Shown here in pieces: positions 17,919-26,862 of a DNA stretch of 64,000 nucleotides. A program made the translations under genes and the position numbers. The stretch's first letter is position 1. The number at the start of each line of letters is the position of its first letter. The notes under the pieces are model-generated. The model was not told where the DNA came from, did no database searches, and saw only the letters and a program-made list of their open reading frames with translations. This DNA is from JACJWR01 sp963842975 (GTDB taxonomy: Bacteria > Actinomycetota > Actinomycetes > S36-B12 > UBA10799). Where the stretch lies: NCBI GenBank assembly GCA_963842975.1, contig CAWJIH010000005.1:62001-126000 (forward strand), written 5' to 3'.

Positions 17919-19121
17919 ATGACCAATGGACCAGTTGATCCCAGACTCGAATTCCTGAAGAAGGCCATGTCGCGGCGAGGTTTCCTGGCCGCTGCGGGCG
18001 CCACTGGTGCAGCGGCAGCACTAGCCTCGTGTGGCACCGGAGGGTCCAGTGATGGCACGACTGGTGACGCTGGTTCGGGCGATTCCGGCGGCGACAACAA
18101 CACCATCGTCTGGGCCAACTGGACGCTCTACCTGGACTACGACCAAGAGTCGGGCACCTACCCCTCGCTGGAGGCCTTCGAAGAAGAGTCGGGCTACACC
18201 GTTGAGTACCGCGAGGACATCGAAGACAACGTTCAGTTCAACGGCAAGGTTTCCCCGCAGTTGGCCAACGGCCAGAACATCGGCTACGACCTCGTCACGC
18301 CCACCGACTGGCTGGTTGCCGAATGGATTCGTAAGGGCTACGCAGCGGAGATCACCGCTGCCAACGTGCCCAACAAGTCGAACATCCTGCCGACACTCGC
18401 TGAGGTCGAATTCGATCCCGGACGCAAATACTCGCTCACCTGGCAGTCCGGTTTCGGTGGGCTGGCCTGGAACAAGGAACGGATCCCGGATGGTCTCAAG
18501 TCCATCGACGACCTGTGGAACCCCGAACTCAAGGGGAAGGTCGTGGTGCTCTCGGAAATGCGCGACACCGTCGGTCTCATCATGATGAGCCAGGGGGTCA
18601 ACATCGATGAACCGTTCACCAATGACCAGTTCATGGCCGCGCTCGACGTGCTTCAGCAGCAGGTCGACTCCGGCCAGGTGAGTCAGGTCAAGGGCAACTC
18701 CTACAAGGAGGACTTGATCAACGAGCAGGCTTGGGCGGCCATCGGCTGGAGCGGCGACATCTTCCAGATCAACGCCGAAGAGGGCGACAAGTGGGAGTTC
18801 GCCCTCCCCGAAACCGGCGGCACTCTCTGGTCAGACAACCTGCTCATCCCAAGCACGGCGCAAAACAAAGCGGGCGCCGAGGCACTGATGGACTTCTACT
18901 ACCGGCCTGATATCGCCGCACAGGTTGCCGCCTACGTCAACTACGTCTGTCCGGTACAAGGCGCGCAGGAGGAGATGGAGAAGATCGATCCAGAACTCGC
19001 CCAAAGCGAGTGGATCTTCCCCACGGACGAGATCCTGTCGAATGCCCAGGTCTTCCGGCCGCTCACTCCGGAGGAGCAGTCCGAGTACACCGAAGCATTC
19101 GGACGAGTGGTCCAGGGCTGA
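17919..19121 (+). CDS. potD: Polyamine ABC transporter substrate-binding lipoprotein (PotD/SpuD-like)
   Basis: 400 residues. The N-terminus has a twin-arginine motif (SRRGFLAAAG, Arg19-Arg20) running into a lipobox ending at Cys38 (ALASC), so it is probably Tat-exported and lipid-anchored. A Gly/Ser/Asp-rich linker precedes the type II periplasmic-binding fold: VWANWTLYLDYDQ, YREDIEDNVQFNGKV, GYDLVTPTDWLVAEWI and the late WIFPTDEILSNAQVFRPL, which resembles spermidine/putrescine-binding proteins. It is followed by ATPase and two permeases, giving a full importer. Ligand (putrescine, spermidine or other) cannot be read from sequence alone. Confidence 0.88.
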   Translation: MTNGPVDPRLEFLKKAMSRRGFLAAAGATGAAAALASCGTGGSSDGTTGDAGSGDSGGDNNTIVWANWTLYLDYDQESGTYPSLEAFEEESGYTVEYREDIEDNVQFNGKVSPQLANGQNIGYDLVTPTDWLVAEWIRKGYAAEITAANVPNKSNILPTLAEVEFDPGRKYSLTWQSGFGGLAWNKERIPDGLKSIDDLWNPELKGKVVVLSEMRDTVGLIMMSQGVNIDEPFTNDQFMAALDVLQQQVDSGQVSQVKGNSYKEDLINEQAWAAIGWSGDIFQINAEEGDKWEFALPETGGTLWSDNLLIPSTAQNKAGAEALMDFYYRPDIAAQVAAYVNYVCPVQGAQEEMEKIDPELAQSEWIFPTDEILSNAQVFRPLTPEEQSEYTEAFGRVVQG

Positions 19122-19124
19122 CCT

Positions 19125-20300
19125 GTGGCCAAGGGCACCGATGTCACTAAGGCACAGGGAGATCTGCGCCTGGAACGGCTGACAAAGAACTTCGGCGACT
19201 TCGTTGCTGTCGACGACCTTTCGCTCACGGTGCCGCAGGGCTCGTTCTTCGCCCTGCTTGGCCCTTCGGGATGTGGCAAGACCACGACGTTGCGGATGGT
19301 TGCGGGCTTGGAAGATCCCAGCGCTGGTCAGATCAAGATCGGCGATGCCGACATCACCGGACTGAAGCCGTTTCGGCGGCCGGTGAACACGGTCTTTCAG
19401 AACTATGCGCTGTTTCCGCACATGGACATCTACGAGAATGTCGCTTTCGGTCTGCGACGCCGCGGGGTCAAAGACGTCAAGACCCAGGTCATGGAGGCCC
19501 TTGAGTTAATCGAGTTGTCCCACGTGGCCAAACGCAAACCGGCGCAGCTTTCCGGCGGTCAGCAACAGCGCGTTGCGCTGGCGCGAGCCATCGTGAACCG
19601 GCCTGCGGTGTTGCTGCTGGACGAACCGCTGGGAGCGCTGGATCTCAAACTGCGCCGGCAGATGCAACTTGAACTCAAGCGAATCCAAACTGAAGTTGGA
19701 CTCACGTTTATCCACGTCACCCACGACCAAGAAGAGGCCATGACCATGGCCGACACCGTTGCGGTGATGAACCACGGGCTCATCGAGCAGATGGGTCCAC
19801 CCACCGAACTGTACGAGTCACCCAGGACCGCCTTCGTTGCGAACTTCCTCGGCCAGTCCAACCTCTTCCCGGCAGCAGTCGTCGAAGTCGACGGCGAAAA
19901 TATTGTGCTTGAGGATTCGGACGGGCGGTATCGGATGCCGATCAGTCGGGTGGCGCCGAGCGTTGATGCGATTCGCGGCGGTCGGGTGCTCGTCGGCGTC
20001 CGTCCGGAGAAGATCCACATCGAGCGCCTCCGCGAGGCCCATGAAATCCCCGCCGACGGCAACTACGTCGATGGCATAGTGCGCAGCAGCAGCTTCCTCG
20101 GCGTCAGTACTCAGTATGAGGTGGCCACTCCCGGCGGTGAAATGATCAACGTATTCGCACAAAACCTCAGCCTGCGTGACTTCTTGGCCGAAGGTGATCA
20201 CGTTCGGCTGTCGTGGGCGCCACAGCACGGCTTCGTTCTCAATGGCAGCGAGGACATCAACGCCGGCGTCGAAGTTGCCACCGCGGCGGCGGCTGGATAG
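19125..20300 (+). CDS. potA: Polyamine ABC transporter ATP-binding protein (PotA-like)
   Basis: 391 residues. Walker A GPSGCGKTT begins at about residue 46, followed by the Q-loop region NTVFQNYALFPHM, signature LSGGQQQRVALARAI, Walker B VLLLDEPLGALDLKLR and H-loop THDQEEAMTMA. The C-terminal ~120 residues form the TOBE/OB domain (VLVGVRPEKIHIE) of the PotA/MalK class. GTG start three bases after the binding-protein stop. It powers the two permeases downstream. Confidence 0.93.
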   Translation: MAKGTDVTKAQGDLRLERLTKNFGDFVAVDDLSLTVPQGSFFALLGPSGCGKTTTLRMVAGLEDPSAGQIKIGDADITGLKPFRRPVNTVFQNYALFPHMDIYENVAFGLRRRGVKDVKTQVMEALELIELSHVAKRKPAQLSGGQQQRVALARAIVNRPAVLLLDEPLGALDLKLRRQMQLELKRIQTEVGLTFIHVTHDQEEAMTMADTVAVMNHGLIEQMGPPTELYESPRTAFVANFLGQSNLFPAAVVEVDGENIVLEDSDGRYRMPISRVAPSVDAIRGGRVLVGVRPEKIHIERLREAHEIPADGNYVDGIVRSSSFLGVSTQYEVATPGGEMINVFAQNLSLRDFLAEGDHVRLSWAPQHGFVLNGSEDINAGVEVATAAAAG

Positions 20301-20308
20301 GTCGGGCT

Positions 20309-21226
20309 ATGTCGATTGCGGCGGCTCTGGCCGAGACCGCGGACCAGGGTCCGAAGGCACCACCCCCGAAGCGGCGGGGAAAGTCCGTCCCCTACCTGTT
20401 GATGCTCCCGGGTGCCTTGTGGCTGGGCATCTTCTTCCTGGTTCCGTTGGTGACGCTGTTCCTCACGAGTCTGCAAACCCCGGTGCCCGGTGGAGACGTC
20501 GGCGAATTCCAGCAGACCTTCAACTTCTCGAACTATCCCGAAACCCTCACCGACTCGAACTACTACGTACCGTTGCTGCGATCGTTCCTCTATTCGGCGA
20601 GTGCCACCGTCCTGGCCTTGCTCATCGGCTATCCACTTGCCTACGGCATCGCCTTCAAAGCCGGTCGCTTCCGCAACATCCTGCTGGTCATGGTGATCGC
20701 CCCGTTCTTCGTGTCGTTCATTCTGCGCACCATCGCCTGGCGGCAAATCCTGGCGGATGAAGGCCCGGTCGTCGCGGTGCTGCGAATCATCGGTTTGGTG
20801 GGCCCCACCGGTGGGGTGTATCCGTCAGCCATCGCGGTGGTGGCGGGCTTGACCTACAACTTCCTGCCCTTCATGACGTTGCCCATCTACGCGAGCCTGG
20901 AGCGGGTTGATCATCGACTGGTCGAAGCTGCTGGCGATTTGTACGCCTCGCCGTGGACCGGCTTTCGAAAGATCACCATCCCGCTGTCGATGCCCGGTGT
21001 GGTGGCCGGCACGTTGCTCACGTTCATCCCGGCGGCCGGCGACTATGTCAACGCGGCGCTGCTGGGCACGCCAAAGAACACGATGATCGGCAACCGGATC
21101 GAATACACGTTCCTGAGCGTGAACGATTATCCGACGGCTGCGGTGCTGTCGTTCATCCTCATGGCGAGCATTCTGATCATGGTGCTGTTGTACGTCCGAA
21201 GAGTGGGGACGGAGGACCTGGTATGA
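20309..21226 (+). CDS. potB: Polyamine ABC transporter permease 1 (PotB-like)
   Basis: 305-residue membrane protein with about six transmembrane segments after a Lys/Pro-rich cytoplasmic N-terminus. The EAA-type loop that contacts the ATPase is in LVEAAGDLYASPWTGFRKIT, followed by IPLSMPGVVAGTLLTFIPA. ATG 20309 is used; the open frame reaches back into the ATPase gene. Its stop overlaps the next start as ATGA. Confidence 0.92.
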   Translation: MSIAAALAETADQGPKAPPPKRRGKSVPYLLMLPGALWLGIFFLVPLVTLFLTSLQTPVPGGDVGEFQQTFNFSNYPETLTDSNYYVPLLRSFLYSASATVLALLIGYPLAYGIAFKAGRFRNILLVMVIAPFFVSFILRTIAWRQILADEGPVVAVLRIIGLVGPTGGVYPSAIAVVAGLTYNFLPFMTLPIYASLERVDHRLVEAAGDLYASPWTGFRKITIPLSMPGVVAGTLLTFIPAAGDYVNAALLGTPKNTMIGNRIEYTFLSVNDYPTAAVLSFILMASILIMVLLYVRRVGTEDLV

Positions 21227-22068
21227 GTGTGGACACCAGACCACAGGAGCCCCCCGCGGTTCAAATGTCGGTTGCCCATCGGGTTCGGCGGTGGTTCGGG
21301 GCGAACGCCCTGCGCATCTACATGGTTTTCGCGTTCGTGTACCTCCTGCTGCCAGTGGCCTACACGTTCTTGTTCTCTTTCAACGACGCCGGGCGCACCA
21401 ACCTCACCTGGCGGGGCTTCACCCTTGACAACTGGTTGAACCCCTGCGGCGCTCCTCAGGTGTGCCAGTCGGTCGTCAACTCGCTCACCTTGGGCCTGCT
21501 CGTCACCGCCGTGGCAACCCTGATGGGAACGCTGATCGCGTTCGCGCTGGTCCGCTACCGGTTCCGTGGCCGGGCCACCACCAACCTGATCATCTTCCTG
21601 CCCATGGCCACCCCGGAGGTGGTTCTCGGATCGTCGTTGCTGGCCCTGTTCCTCAACATCTTCGTGCCCCTGGGGTTCTGGACCGTGGCAATCGCCCACG
21701 TGATGTTCTGCATCTCCTTCGTGGTGGTCACGGTCAAGGCCCGGCTGGCCAGTTTGGATCCGCGGCTGGAGCAGGCTGCCATGGATCTGTATGCCAGCGA
21801 AGCGCAGGCGTTTCGTCGGATCACACTTCCCCTGGTCGCACCCGGCATCGCAGCCGCAGCGTTGCTGGCTTTCTCCTTGAGTTTCGACGACTTCATCATC
21901 ACCAACTTCAACTCCGGCCAATTCACCACCTTCCCCAAGTTCGTCTATGTCTCCGCCACTCGGGGCATCCCGCCGCAGGCCAACGTGATTGCCTCGGCAA
22001 TGTTCTTTATTGCGCTGGCACTGGTGGTGTTCGGTCAGATCATCGGCATCCGCCGAAAGCGGGGCTGA
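21223..22068 (+). CDS. potC: Polyamine ABC transporter permease 2 (PotC-like)
   Basis: 281 residues with about six transmembrane segments (IYMVFAFVYLLLPVAYTFLF first). The EAA loop reads LEQAAMDLYASEAQAFRRIT followed by LPLVAPGIAAAALLAF, and DDFIITNFNSG is typical of PotC/YdcV-type permeases. ATGA overlap with permease 1 and one base before the GTG of the FAD oxidase, so translation of all three is probably coupled. Confidence 0.92.
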   Translation: MSVDTRPQEPPAVQMSVAHRVRRWFGANALRIYMVFAFVYLLLPVAYTFLFSFNDAGRTNLTWRGFTLDNWLNPCGAPQVCQSVVNSLTLGLLVTAVATLMGTLIAFALVRYRFRGRATTNLIIFLPMATPEVVLGSSLLALFLNIFVPLGFWTVAIAHVMFCISFVVVTVKARLASLDPRLEQAAMDLYASEAQAFRRITLPLVAPGIAAAALLAFSLSFDDFIITNFNSGQFTTFPKFVYVSATRGIPPQANVIASAMFFIALALVVFGQIIGIRRKRG

Positions 22069-22069
22069 G

Positions 22070-23485
22070 GTGCCGTTCGCTGATGCTCCCGGACCGGGCG
22101 CCTACGCGGCGCTGCGCGATGTGCGCCATGAGCCGTTCTGGCTGTCCCGACCAGAGCGACCGGCGGCCCGCCCAGGCCTAGCGGGGCCGGTCACCGCGGA
22201 TCTCGTTGTGGTCGGCGCGGGACTGTCCGGACTGTGGACTGCGCTGCGCGCCAAGGAGCGCTACCCCGAGTGGGACGTGGTGCTGGTGGAGGGCGATCGG
22301 ATAGCCAACGCGGCGTCTGGGCGCAACGGTGGATTCGTTTCCGCCTCCGTCACCCACGGTGCCATCAACGGGCTTGATCGGTGGCCGCACGAGTTTCCCC
22401 AGCTGCACCGAATGGGTCGGGAGAACTTTGCTGGGATCATCGACACGGTGTCTCGCTACGCCATCGACTGCGATTTGCAGGTGGTGGGCGAACTCGACGT
22501 TGCCACCGAGGACTATCAGGTCGACGGGCTGGCGGAGCATCAGCAGCGCCTGGCAGCGGCCGGTGTGTACCTGGAGTTGTTGGACGCCGAACAGACCCGC
22601 GCCCGCGTTGATTCCCCGACCTATCGTGCTGGGCTGATCGATCCTGATGTTGGTTTGGTGGACCCGGCGAAACTCAGTTGGGGCCTAGCCAGCGCAGCCG
22701 AGTCGCTGGGTGTGCGCATCTTCGAGCACACCGAGGTGACCGACATTAGGCGTGCCGGTGCGCAACTGGTGCTGACGACTCCCGCCGGGCGTCTGCGCGC
22801 GGCTCGGGTGGCGCTGACCACCGCGGCTCACCAGCCGTTGCTCCGGCGGATCGCGCTGTTCGTGGTGCCGGTGTTTGACCACGTGGTGGTGACCGCCCCG
22901 CTGCCCGACGATGTGCGTGCGGCCATCGGTTGGGAGGGGCGCGAAGGCATCGGTGACTCCGGCAACCAGTTCCACTACTACCGACTCACAGCGGATAACC
23001 GCATCCTTTGGGGTGGCTACGACGCGGTGTACCAGCGCGGGGAACGACCGGGGTCGTCGCTGGAGCGGGACGACTTCCTCACTGCCCGCCTTGTGCAGCA
23101 CCTGCATGACACCTTTCCGGCCGTGGCGGGGGTGCCCATCGAGTATGCATGGGCCGGCGCCATCGACACCTGTTCGCGTTTCAGTGCCTTCTGGGGGCAG
23201 GCATACTCTGGCCAACTTGCCTACGTTGCCGGTTTCACCGGCCTCGGCGTGGGTGCCTCGCGATTCGGTGCCGACGTGCTGCTCGATGTGTTGGCGGGCG
23301 AAAGCACCGAACGAACCGCGTTGGAAATGGTCAACTCCACTCCGCTGCCGTTCCCACCGGAACCGGCGCGCCAGTTGGTGATCGACCTCACCCGGCGTTC
23401 CATTTCCGCCGCTGATGCCAATCATGGTCGCCGCAACCTGTGGCTGCGCACCCTGGACCGGCTCGGGCTCGGATTCGACAGTTGA
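22070..23485 (+). CDS. FAD-dependent oxidoreductase (DAO/PuuB-like amine oxidase)
   Basis: 471 residues. FAD-binding Rossmann motif in ADLVVVGAGLSGLWTALRAK, then ANAASGRNGGFVSASV. VGLVDPAKLSWGLASAAESLGV and the C-terminal YVAGFTGLGVGASRFGADVL close the cofactor site. The N-terminal HEPFWLSRPERP resembles the start of gamma-glutamylputrescine oxidase-type proteins. GTG start one base after the permease, so it is the last gene of the importer operon. It is the intact counterpart of the broken oxidase at 10906-12269. No PuuA-like glutamine synthetase is in the window, so a gamma-glutamyl substrate is uncertain. Confidence 0.85.
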   Translation: MPFADAPGPGAYAALRDVRHEPFWLSRPERPAARPGLAGPVTADLVVVGAGLSGLWTALRAKERYPEWDVVLVEGDRIANAASGRNGGFVSASVTHGAINGLDRWPHEFPQLHRMGRENFAGIIDTVSRYAIDCDLQVVGELDVATEDYQVDGLAEHQQRLAAAGVYLELLDAEQTRARVDSPTYRAGLIDPDVGLVDPAKLSWGLASAAESLGVRIFEHTEVTDIRRAGAQLVLTTPAGRLRAARVALTTAAHQPLLRRIALFVVPVFDHVVVTAPLPDDVRAAIGWEGREGIGDSGNQFHYYRLTADNRILWGGYDAVYQRGERPGSSLERDDFLTARLVQHLHDTFPAVAGVPIEYAWAGAIDTCSRFSAFWGQAYSGQLAYVAGFTGLGVGASRFGADVLLDVLAGESTERTALEMVNSTPLPFPPEPARQLVIDLTRRSISAADANHGRRNLWLRTLDRLGLGFDS

Positions 23486-23491
23486 CACCCC

Positions 23492-23519
23492 ACCGAAACT
23501 TCGGTGCCACGCTGGCACC
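23492..23519. promoter_or_regulatory. Two overlapping inverted repeats before the semialdehyde dehydrogenase
   Basis: ACCGAA-AC-TTCGGT (23492-23505) runs into GGTGCCA-CGC-TGGCACC (23503-23519), both perfect. They lie in the 87-nt gap between the FAD oxidase and the mmsA-like gene, just after a TTGACA at 23482. They may be an operator or adjacent small hairpins; too short to be a firm terminator. Confidence 0.45.
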
Positions 23520-23572
23520 TATGTGACCTCACCCCCACCGACCGCTGCTAGGCCCGAGGAGAACGACATCAG

Positions 23573-25073
23573 ATGACAGCACCAACACGCATCACACATT
23601 GGATCGACGGACGGGCGTCCACCGGGACGCCGGAGCGCACCGGAGATGTCTACGATCCGGCAACTGGCGCAGTCACCGCGACAGTCGACTTCGCAACTGC
23701 GGCCGAGCTGGATCTTGCGGTGCAGGCTGCCCGGCGGGCCTTCGGAGAATGGGGCACCGCGACGCTGACCACCCGTATGGCCGTGATGTTCCGCTTCCGT
23801 GAACTGCTCAACGCCCACAAAGAGGAACTCGCCGAGATCATCACCTCGCAGCACGGCAAGGTCCTCAGCGATGCCCTTGGGGAGGTGGCACGGGGGCTTG
23901 AGGTGGTGGAGTTCGCCTGTGGCAACGCGCACCTGCTCAAGGGTGGGTACTCCGAAGGAGTGTCCACGGGCGTGGACGTGTATTCGATTCGCCAGCCCTT
24001 GGGGGTCGTCGGAATCATCTCGCCGTTCAACTTCCCGGCGATGGTCCCCATGTGGTTCTTCCCGATCGCGATTGCGGCGGGCAACACCGTGGTGCTCAAA
24101 CCGAGTGAGAAGGACCCCGGGGCGGCGATGTTCATTGCCGAGTTGTGGTCGAAGGCTGGGCTACCCGCCGGTGTTTTCAACGTGGTACACGGCGACAAAG
24201 AGGCCGTCGACGCGCTGTTGGTGCACCCTGATGTTGCCTCGGTCTCGTTCGTCGGATCCACCCCGATCGCGAAATACGTGTACGAGACCGGCACCGCACA
24301 TGGCAAGCGGGTCCAGGCCCTCGGCGGTGCGAAGAACCACATGCTGGTGTTGCCCGACGCCGATCTGGAACTCACTGCAGACTCCGCGGTGAACGCAGGT
24401 TTCGGCTCGGCCGGAGAACGGTGCATGGCGATTTCGGTGGTGCTGGCGGTCGAGCCGATTGCCGATCGAACTGGTCGCGGCGATCGCTGGGCGGATGTCC
24501 ACTTTGCGCACCGGTGACGGTCGGCGAGGATGCGACATGGGGCCGTTGGTCACCTCGGCTCATCGGGACAAAGTTGCCGGGTACGTCGCCGCCGGGGTCG
24601 ACGAAGGGGCCACCCTGGTGGTCGACGGCAGAGAGGTGCGTCCGGACGGCGACGAGGCCGGTTTCTGGCTTGGGCCGACCTTGTTCGATCACGTCACCAC
24701 GGACATGAGCATCTACACCGACGAGATCTTTGGTCCGGTGTTGTCGGTGGTTCGAGTGGCCTCCTACGAAGAGGGTTTGGAGCTGATCAACTCCCACCCG
24801 TTCGGCAACGGCACCGCAATCTTCACCTGCGATGGCGGAGCGGCACGCAAGTTCCAGCAGGAGGTGCAGGTTGGCATGATCGGGGTCAACGTGCCGATCC
24901 CGGTGCCGATGGCGTATTACTCGTTCGGCGGTTGGAAAGCTTCGCTGTTCGGCGATACCCACGCCCACGGCGCGGAGGGATTCCACTTCTTCACCCGCGG
25001 CAAGGTCGTTACGAGTCGCTGGCCGGATCCGGCCCACGGCGGCATCAACCTTGGGTTCCCCACCAACGGATAG
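23573..25073 (+). pseudogene. mmsA: CoA-acylating (methyl)malonate-semialdehyde dehydrogenase-like enzyme, one +1 frameshift
   Basis: About 500 residues if joined. The first frame covers ITHWIDGRASTG to the catalytic Cys (about 283) in GSAGERCMAISVV, with ISPFNFPAMVPMWFFPIAIA and QALGGAKNHMLV characteristic of the MmsA/IolA family. From about 24467 the next frame continues ELVAAIAGRMSTLRTGDG and DMGPLVTSAHRDKVAGYV, ending SFGGWKASLFGDTHAHG and FFTRGKVVTSRWPD. One base is extra near gccgatcgaac. The family makes acetyl- or propionyl-CoA from malonate or methylmalonate semialdehyde; here beta-alanine-type semialdehydes from polyamine breakdown are possible. Likely intact in the organism. Confidence 0.8.
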
Positions 25074-25098
25074 GCGGGCGTCGGTGACGCGGCGACTG

Positions 25099-25509
25099 CT
25101 ATACGACCCGCAGGTCGATGAGGTCTTCCAGTCCTCGAAATCCGCCAACGTCTCGGGTGTACAGCGGCAAGCCCTGCGCTAGCGCGATGGCAGCGATCAT
25201 GAGATCAACGGCTCGGGCACCTCTCGGTTTGCGCTGGACAGACAGCACAGAGGCATACACCAGCCCGTAGGCTCGCGCTGCCGCGATGTCAAACGGGATC
25301 GGGTCAAACGCGGCTTCGGCGCGCTGCAATCGGTCCTGGCGGCGCGCACTTTCGACTGCGTTTGTGGCGGCATGGGGTCCGGCGGTGAGTTCGGCCAAGG
25401 TGATGGAGCAAATGGCCACCTCCCGTGGCAGGACCGCGGGATCGATGTCCTCGAGACCGATGACGACTGAGGTGTCCAACAGGCCGCGCTCCGGTCGCGC
25501 ATCAGCCAC
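25099..25509 (-). CDS. vapC: VapC-like PIN-domain ribonuclease toxin
   Basis: 136 residues. Conserved acidic residues of the PIN fold are in GLLDTSVVIGLED (Asp12), TLAELTAG (Glu about 36), AVDLMIAAIAL (Asp about 99) and LYTRDVGGF (Asp near 117). GTG at 25509 overlaps the end of the antitoxin gene. The family cleaves tRNA or rRNA when not bound by its antitoxin. Convergent with the mmsA-like gene, 25 nt apart. Confidence 0.87.
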   Translation of the reverse strand: MADARPERGLLDTSVVIGLEDIDPAVLPREVAICSITLAELTAGPHAATNAVESARRQDRLQRAEAAFDPIPFDIAAARAYGLVYASVLSVQRKPRGARAVDLMIAAIALAQGLPLYTRDVGGFRGLEDLIDLRVV

Positions 25510-25756
25510 GAGGGGTTGTGTCCTGGCTCGCGACGGCATCCAGGTCACGCCGGAAGGCTGCGCCGTCAATTCTTGGGGCGCCTCGAAAGGCATCGACGGC
25601 CGCCTCGGCGCTCACGTACTGCAGGCGACGCAAGGGGGACAGCCTAGCCACAGGCGCCCCGGCGCGGGTGACCACCACGTTGGCACCCCGCTCCACTTCA
25701 CGCATGATCCTCCCGCTGTCGTTGCGGAGTTCCCGCTGGGTCACTTCCCTGTCCAT
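25502..25756 (-). CDS. vapB: Phd/YefM-type antitoxin of the VapBC pair
   Basis: 84 residues. The N-terminal Phd/YefM DNA-binding fold is seen in REVTQRELRNDSGRIMREVE and ANVVVTRAGAPVARLSPL. The C-terminal ~40 residues should wrap the toxin. It overlaps vapC by 8 nt. A perfect 7-bp-arm palindrome covers its -10 box, the expected site for autorepression by the complex. Confidence 0.87.
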   Translation of the reverse strand: MDREVTQRELRNDSGRIMREVERGANVVVTRAGAPVARLSPLRRLQYVSAEAAVDAFRGAPRIDGAAFRRDLDAVASQDTTPRG

Positions 25757-25762
25757 GCTGCC

Positions 25763-25783
25763 AATGTAGCAAGGGGTGCTACA
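25763..25783 (-). promoter_or_regulatory. vapBC promoter and operator palindrome
   Basis: TGTAGCA-AGGGG-TGCTACA (25765-25783) is a perfect inverted repeat. On the minus strand it overlaps the -10 TACATT (25768-25763), which ends 6 nt before the vapB ATG, so the message is probably leaderless and occlusion of the -10 would repress it. Confidence 0.65.
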
Positions 25784-25824
25784 CCCGGTGGGAACGATCT
25801 GTGGATACGTGCCAGCAGGACGTC

Positions 25825-25830
25825 TAGGGT
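25825..25830 (+). promoter_or_regulatory. -10 box of the agmatinase-family gene, leaderless
   Basis: TAGGGT ends 6 nt before the ATG at 25837. No clear -35 was found. Confidence 0.45.
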
Positions 25831-25836
25831 CGGAGC

Positions 25837-26862
25837 ATGACCAGATATGGCGCGCAGTTCGGTCCCGACATCACTTTCCTCGGCGTCCCGCCTTGTGATG
25901 CGGATGATCCGGCCACTTACGCCGACTCCGACGTGGTGATCATCGGGGCACCGTTTGACGGGGGCACTTCGGCCCGGCCCGGGGCCCGATTCGGTCCCAA
26001 AGCGTTGCGCGAGGCCTGCTACCTGGCTATGGATGGCTCGCGGCCGAGTTTGGCGCTGCGCACGGACGGTCTGCTTGACCTCAACGTGCGCGATGCCGGC
26101 GACGTCGAGATGTACGCCGGCGACGCTGCGACCGCCTGCGCTGCGCTTGAGCCGGTGGTGGAAAAGGTTGCACGCAACGGGGCGTTGCCGTTGATGCTCG
26201 GCGGGGACCACACCATCACCTGGCCAGACGTGACTGGGGTGGCCAGGGCAGTGGGCTGGGGGCGGGTGTCGGTGATCCACTTCGACGCCCACGCCGACAC
26301 CGGTGACATCGAATTCGGCTCGCTCATCGGGCACGGCCAACCGATGCGGCGCCTCATCGAGTCGGGCGCGGCCCGCGGCGACCGTTTTCTGCAGATCGGT
26401 CTGCGCGGCTACTGGCCCGGACCGGAGACGCTGGACTGGATGGCAGCGCAGGGTATGCGGTCGTTCGAGATGACCGAGATCGTGGCCCGCGGCCTGGACG
26501 AGGTGTTGACCGAGGCGCTTGAGATCGCCATGGACGATTGCGACGCGGTATTCCTCTCGGTCGACATCGATGTCGCAGACCCGGGTCACGCGCCCGGAAC
26601 CGGCACACCAGAGCCAGGGGGCCTCACCGGGCGGCAGTTGCTCGATGCGGTCCGCCGCATCTGCTACGAGGTGCCCATCGCCGGTATGGACGTCGTGGAA
26701 GTATCGCCGCCCTACGATCACTCCGACATCACCGCCATGCTTGGCAATCGAGTGGTGCTGGAGGCGCTGTCCGCGCTGGCCCGGGCCAAAGCAGACCGGG
26801 CGTCCGGCTCGCGTTGGGATCCGCTGCAACCCTTGCTGGAGGGCCGGGGGGAGCAAGCGTGA
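25837..26862 (+). CDS. speB: Agmatinase-family ureohydrolase
   Basis: 341-residue binuclear manganese enzyme. Metal ligands are in LMLGGDHTI, IHFDAHADTGD and LSVDIDVADPGHAPGTGTPE, and GAPFDGGTSARPGARFGP is the substrate-loop region of agmatinases and guanidinobutyrases. It would release urea from agmatine (giving putrescine) or from guanidinobutyrate (giving GABA), and either product feeds the neighbouring genes. Its own leaderless promoter is upstream. The stop overlaps the GTG of the AlaX-like gene. Confidence 0.88.
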   Translation: MTRYGAQFGPDITFLGVPPCDADDPATYADSDVVIIGAPFDGGTSARPGARFGPKALREACYLAMDGSRPSLALRTDGLLDLNVRDAGDVEMYAGDAATACAALEPVVEKVARNGALPLMLGGDHTITWPDVTGVARAVGWGRVSVIHFDAHADTGDIEFGSLIGHGQPMRRLIESGAARGDRFLQIGLRGYWPGPETLDWMAAQGMRSFEMTEIVARGLDEVLTEALEIAMDDCDAVFLSVDIDVADPGHAPGTGTPEPGGLTGRQLLDAVRRICYEVPIAGMDVVEVSPPYDHSDITAMLGNRVVLEALSALARAKADRASGSRWDPLQPLLEGRGEQA

